Source of the DNA: WHSW01 sp963742205
GTDB lineage: Bacteria; Actinomycetota; Thermoleophilia; Solirubrobacterales; 70-9
DNA length: 64,000 bases
Direction of reading: 5' to 3'
Assembly: GCA_963742205.1 (NCBI GenBank)
Contig: CAVUKZ010000010.1
Coordinates: forward strand, 124,001-188,000
Shown here: positions 63,342-64,000 of the stretch, piece by piece
How the letters are laid out: every line of letters begins with the position of its first letter
Position numbering within the stretch: the stretch's first letter is position 1
Program-made: the position numbers and the translations under genes
Notes under the pieces: model-generated
The model's input: only the letters and a program-made list of their open reading frames with translations
What the model was told of the DNA's origin: nothing
Database searches by the model: none

Positions 63342-64000
63342 ACCGCCACCTCGGGCCCGATGACCTCGCCGGGCGCCACGCGGGCGCCCTCGGCCACCGC
63401 GGCGCCGGCCTCGACCCGTGCCCGCTCGCCGATCACGCTCCCGGCGGAGACGGTCGCGCCGTCGCCGACCTCCACCCGCTGGGCCAGGATCGAGTCGATC
63501 ACCGAGGCGTCCGCGCCCACCGAGCAGCCGTCGAGCAGGACGCTGCCCGAGATCATCGCGCCATCGTCGATCCGGGTTCCCGAGCGGAGCACGGCCCGCG
63601 CGGAGACGGTGGCGGCGGCCGAGACGTGCGCCCCGGCCGCGATCCACGGCCCGCCGATTTCCTCGAGTTCGGTCTGCACGGTGCCCTCGATGATGTCCCA
63701 ACTCGCCTGCAAGTAGCGCTCCGGGGTCCCGATGTCCATCCAGTAGCCGTCGAGGCGCAGCCCGTAGAGGCCCTGCCCGACCAGCTTCGGGAAGATCTCG
63801 CGCTCGATCGACACCGGCCGGCCGGCCGGGATCAGGTCGATGACCGAAGGCTCGATCACATAGGCGCCCGCGTTGACCTCGTCCGTGTCGATCTCGGCGG
63901 GATCGGGTTTCTCGAGGAACCCCGCGACCTCGCCGCCCTCGCGGCGGCGGACGAGCCCATAGGAGCTCGGGTCCTCGACGGGATAGAGGGCGAGGGTGGT
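63338..64000 (-). CDS. Sugar-1-phosphate nucleotidyltransferase (mannose-1-P guanylyltransferase-like), 5' truncated
   Basis: The gene runs off the right edge; 220 C-terminal residues are visible. TLALYPVEDPSSYGLVRRRE, GFLEKPDPAEIDTDEVNAGA and VSIEREIFPKLVGQGLYGLR close the catalytic domain, with YWMDIGTPERYLQASWDIIE, the hallmark of GDP/UDP-sugar pyrophosphorylases. Hexapeptide repeats (ISGSVLLDGCSVGADASVID, SVIGERARVEAGAAVAEGAR) form a beta helix. It makes NDP-sugar from sugar-1-phosphate, probably GDP-mannose. Its stop overlaps the isomerase start. Confidence 0.85.
   Translation of the reverse strand, partial: TTLALYPVEDPSSYGLVRRREGGEVAGFLEKPDPAEIDTDEVNAGAYVIEPSVIDLIPAGRPVSIEREIFPKLVGQGLYGLRLDGYWMDIGTPERYLQASWDIIEGTVQTELEEIGGPWIAAGAHVSAAATVSARAVLRSGTRIDDGAMISGSVLLDGCSVGADASVIDSILAQRVEVGDGATVSAGSVIGERARVEAGAAVAEGARVAPGEVIGPEVAV

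Overview
The window is high-GC DNA from an actinobacterium, most likely class Thermoleophilia (Solirubrobacterales or relatives). This rests on very GC-rich third codon positions, many GTG/TTG starts, operons joined by GTGA, ATGA or TGATG overlaps, many leaderless promoters (TAnnnT followed 6-8 bases later by the start codon), an F420-type luciferase-like oxidoreductase, a MarP-like protease and AddAB-type recombination nucleases. Family assignments are from recognised motifs; no database search was run.

Layout. 0-4.7 kb: secreted or surface proteins, a DUF2332 protein, a PASTA protein and a MarR remnant. 4.7-7.5 kb: SufT-like and FxsA genes leaving a divergent leaderless promoter region, a HAD phosphatase and a GntR regulator. 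7.5-10.8 kb: a two-component system (OmpR-type regulator and histidine kinase), a divergent secreted protein and a PepSY protein; three promoters here share an 11-bp-period direct repeat. 10.8-13.4 kb: a CBS/DUF294 signalling protein and a DnaQ-like exonuclease. 13.4-25.4 kb: an amine and glycerol catabolic island: an FAD/GcvT dehydrogenase, a choline-kinase-like protein, an APC permease, a glycerol-kinase-like FGGY kinase with a GlpA-like dehydrogenase, and, divergently, a GlnA4-like gamma-glutamylamide synthetase, a PuuD-like hydrolase, an aldehyde dehydrogenase and an SDR. 26.9-34 kb: addB, addA and a coupled gamma-glutamylcyclotransferase-like gene. 34-41 kb: a minus-strand run starting with a LysR gene and an MFS transporter and ending with hydrolases. 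41-47.6 kb: acetyltransferases, an HxlR regulator, a MarP-like protease, a penicillin-binding protein, a lipoprotein and an FHA protein. 47.7-58 kb: glutamate synthase large subunit, a ParA-type ATPase, a PLP decarboxylase, homoserine kinase and thioredoxin-like proteins. 58-64 kb: adenosylhomocysteinase and an ArfB-like release factor, flanked by sugar-nucleotide genes and a Kef-type antiporter.

The reading frame is broken by single-base shifts in many genes, very densely between about 5.9 and 18.5 kb. Each fragment on either side keeps family motifs and normal codon use, so unpolished sequencing indels, several at G or C runs, explain this better than decay. I annotate those genes as whole and give the approximate breaks. 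Real decay is more likely for the MarR remnant (4.2 kb) and the half receiver domain (57.8 kb).

The most interesting signals are the OmpR-box regulon around 8.2-10.4 kb, the gamma-glutamylamide catabolic island, a long near-perfect palindrome at 26.2 kb, a triple GATTGATC operator at 40.9 kb, and iron-sulfur nuclease signatures in both AddA and AddB.
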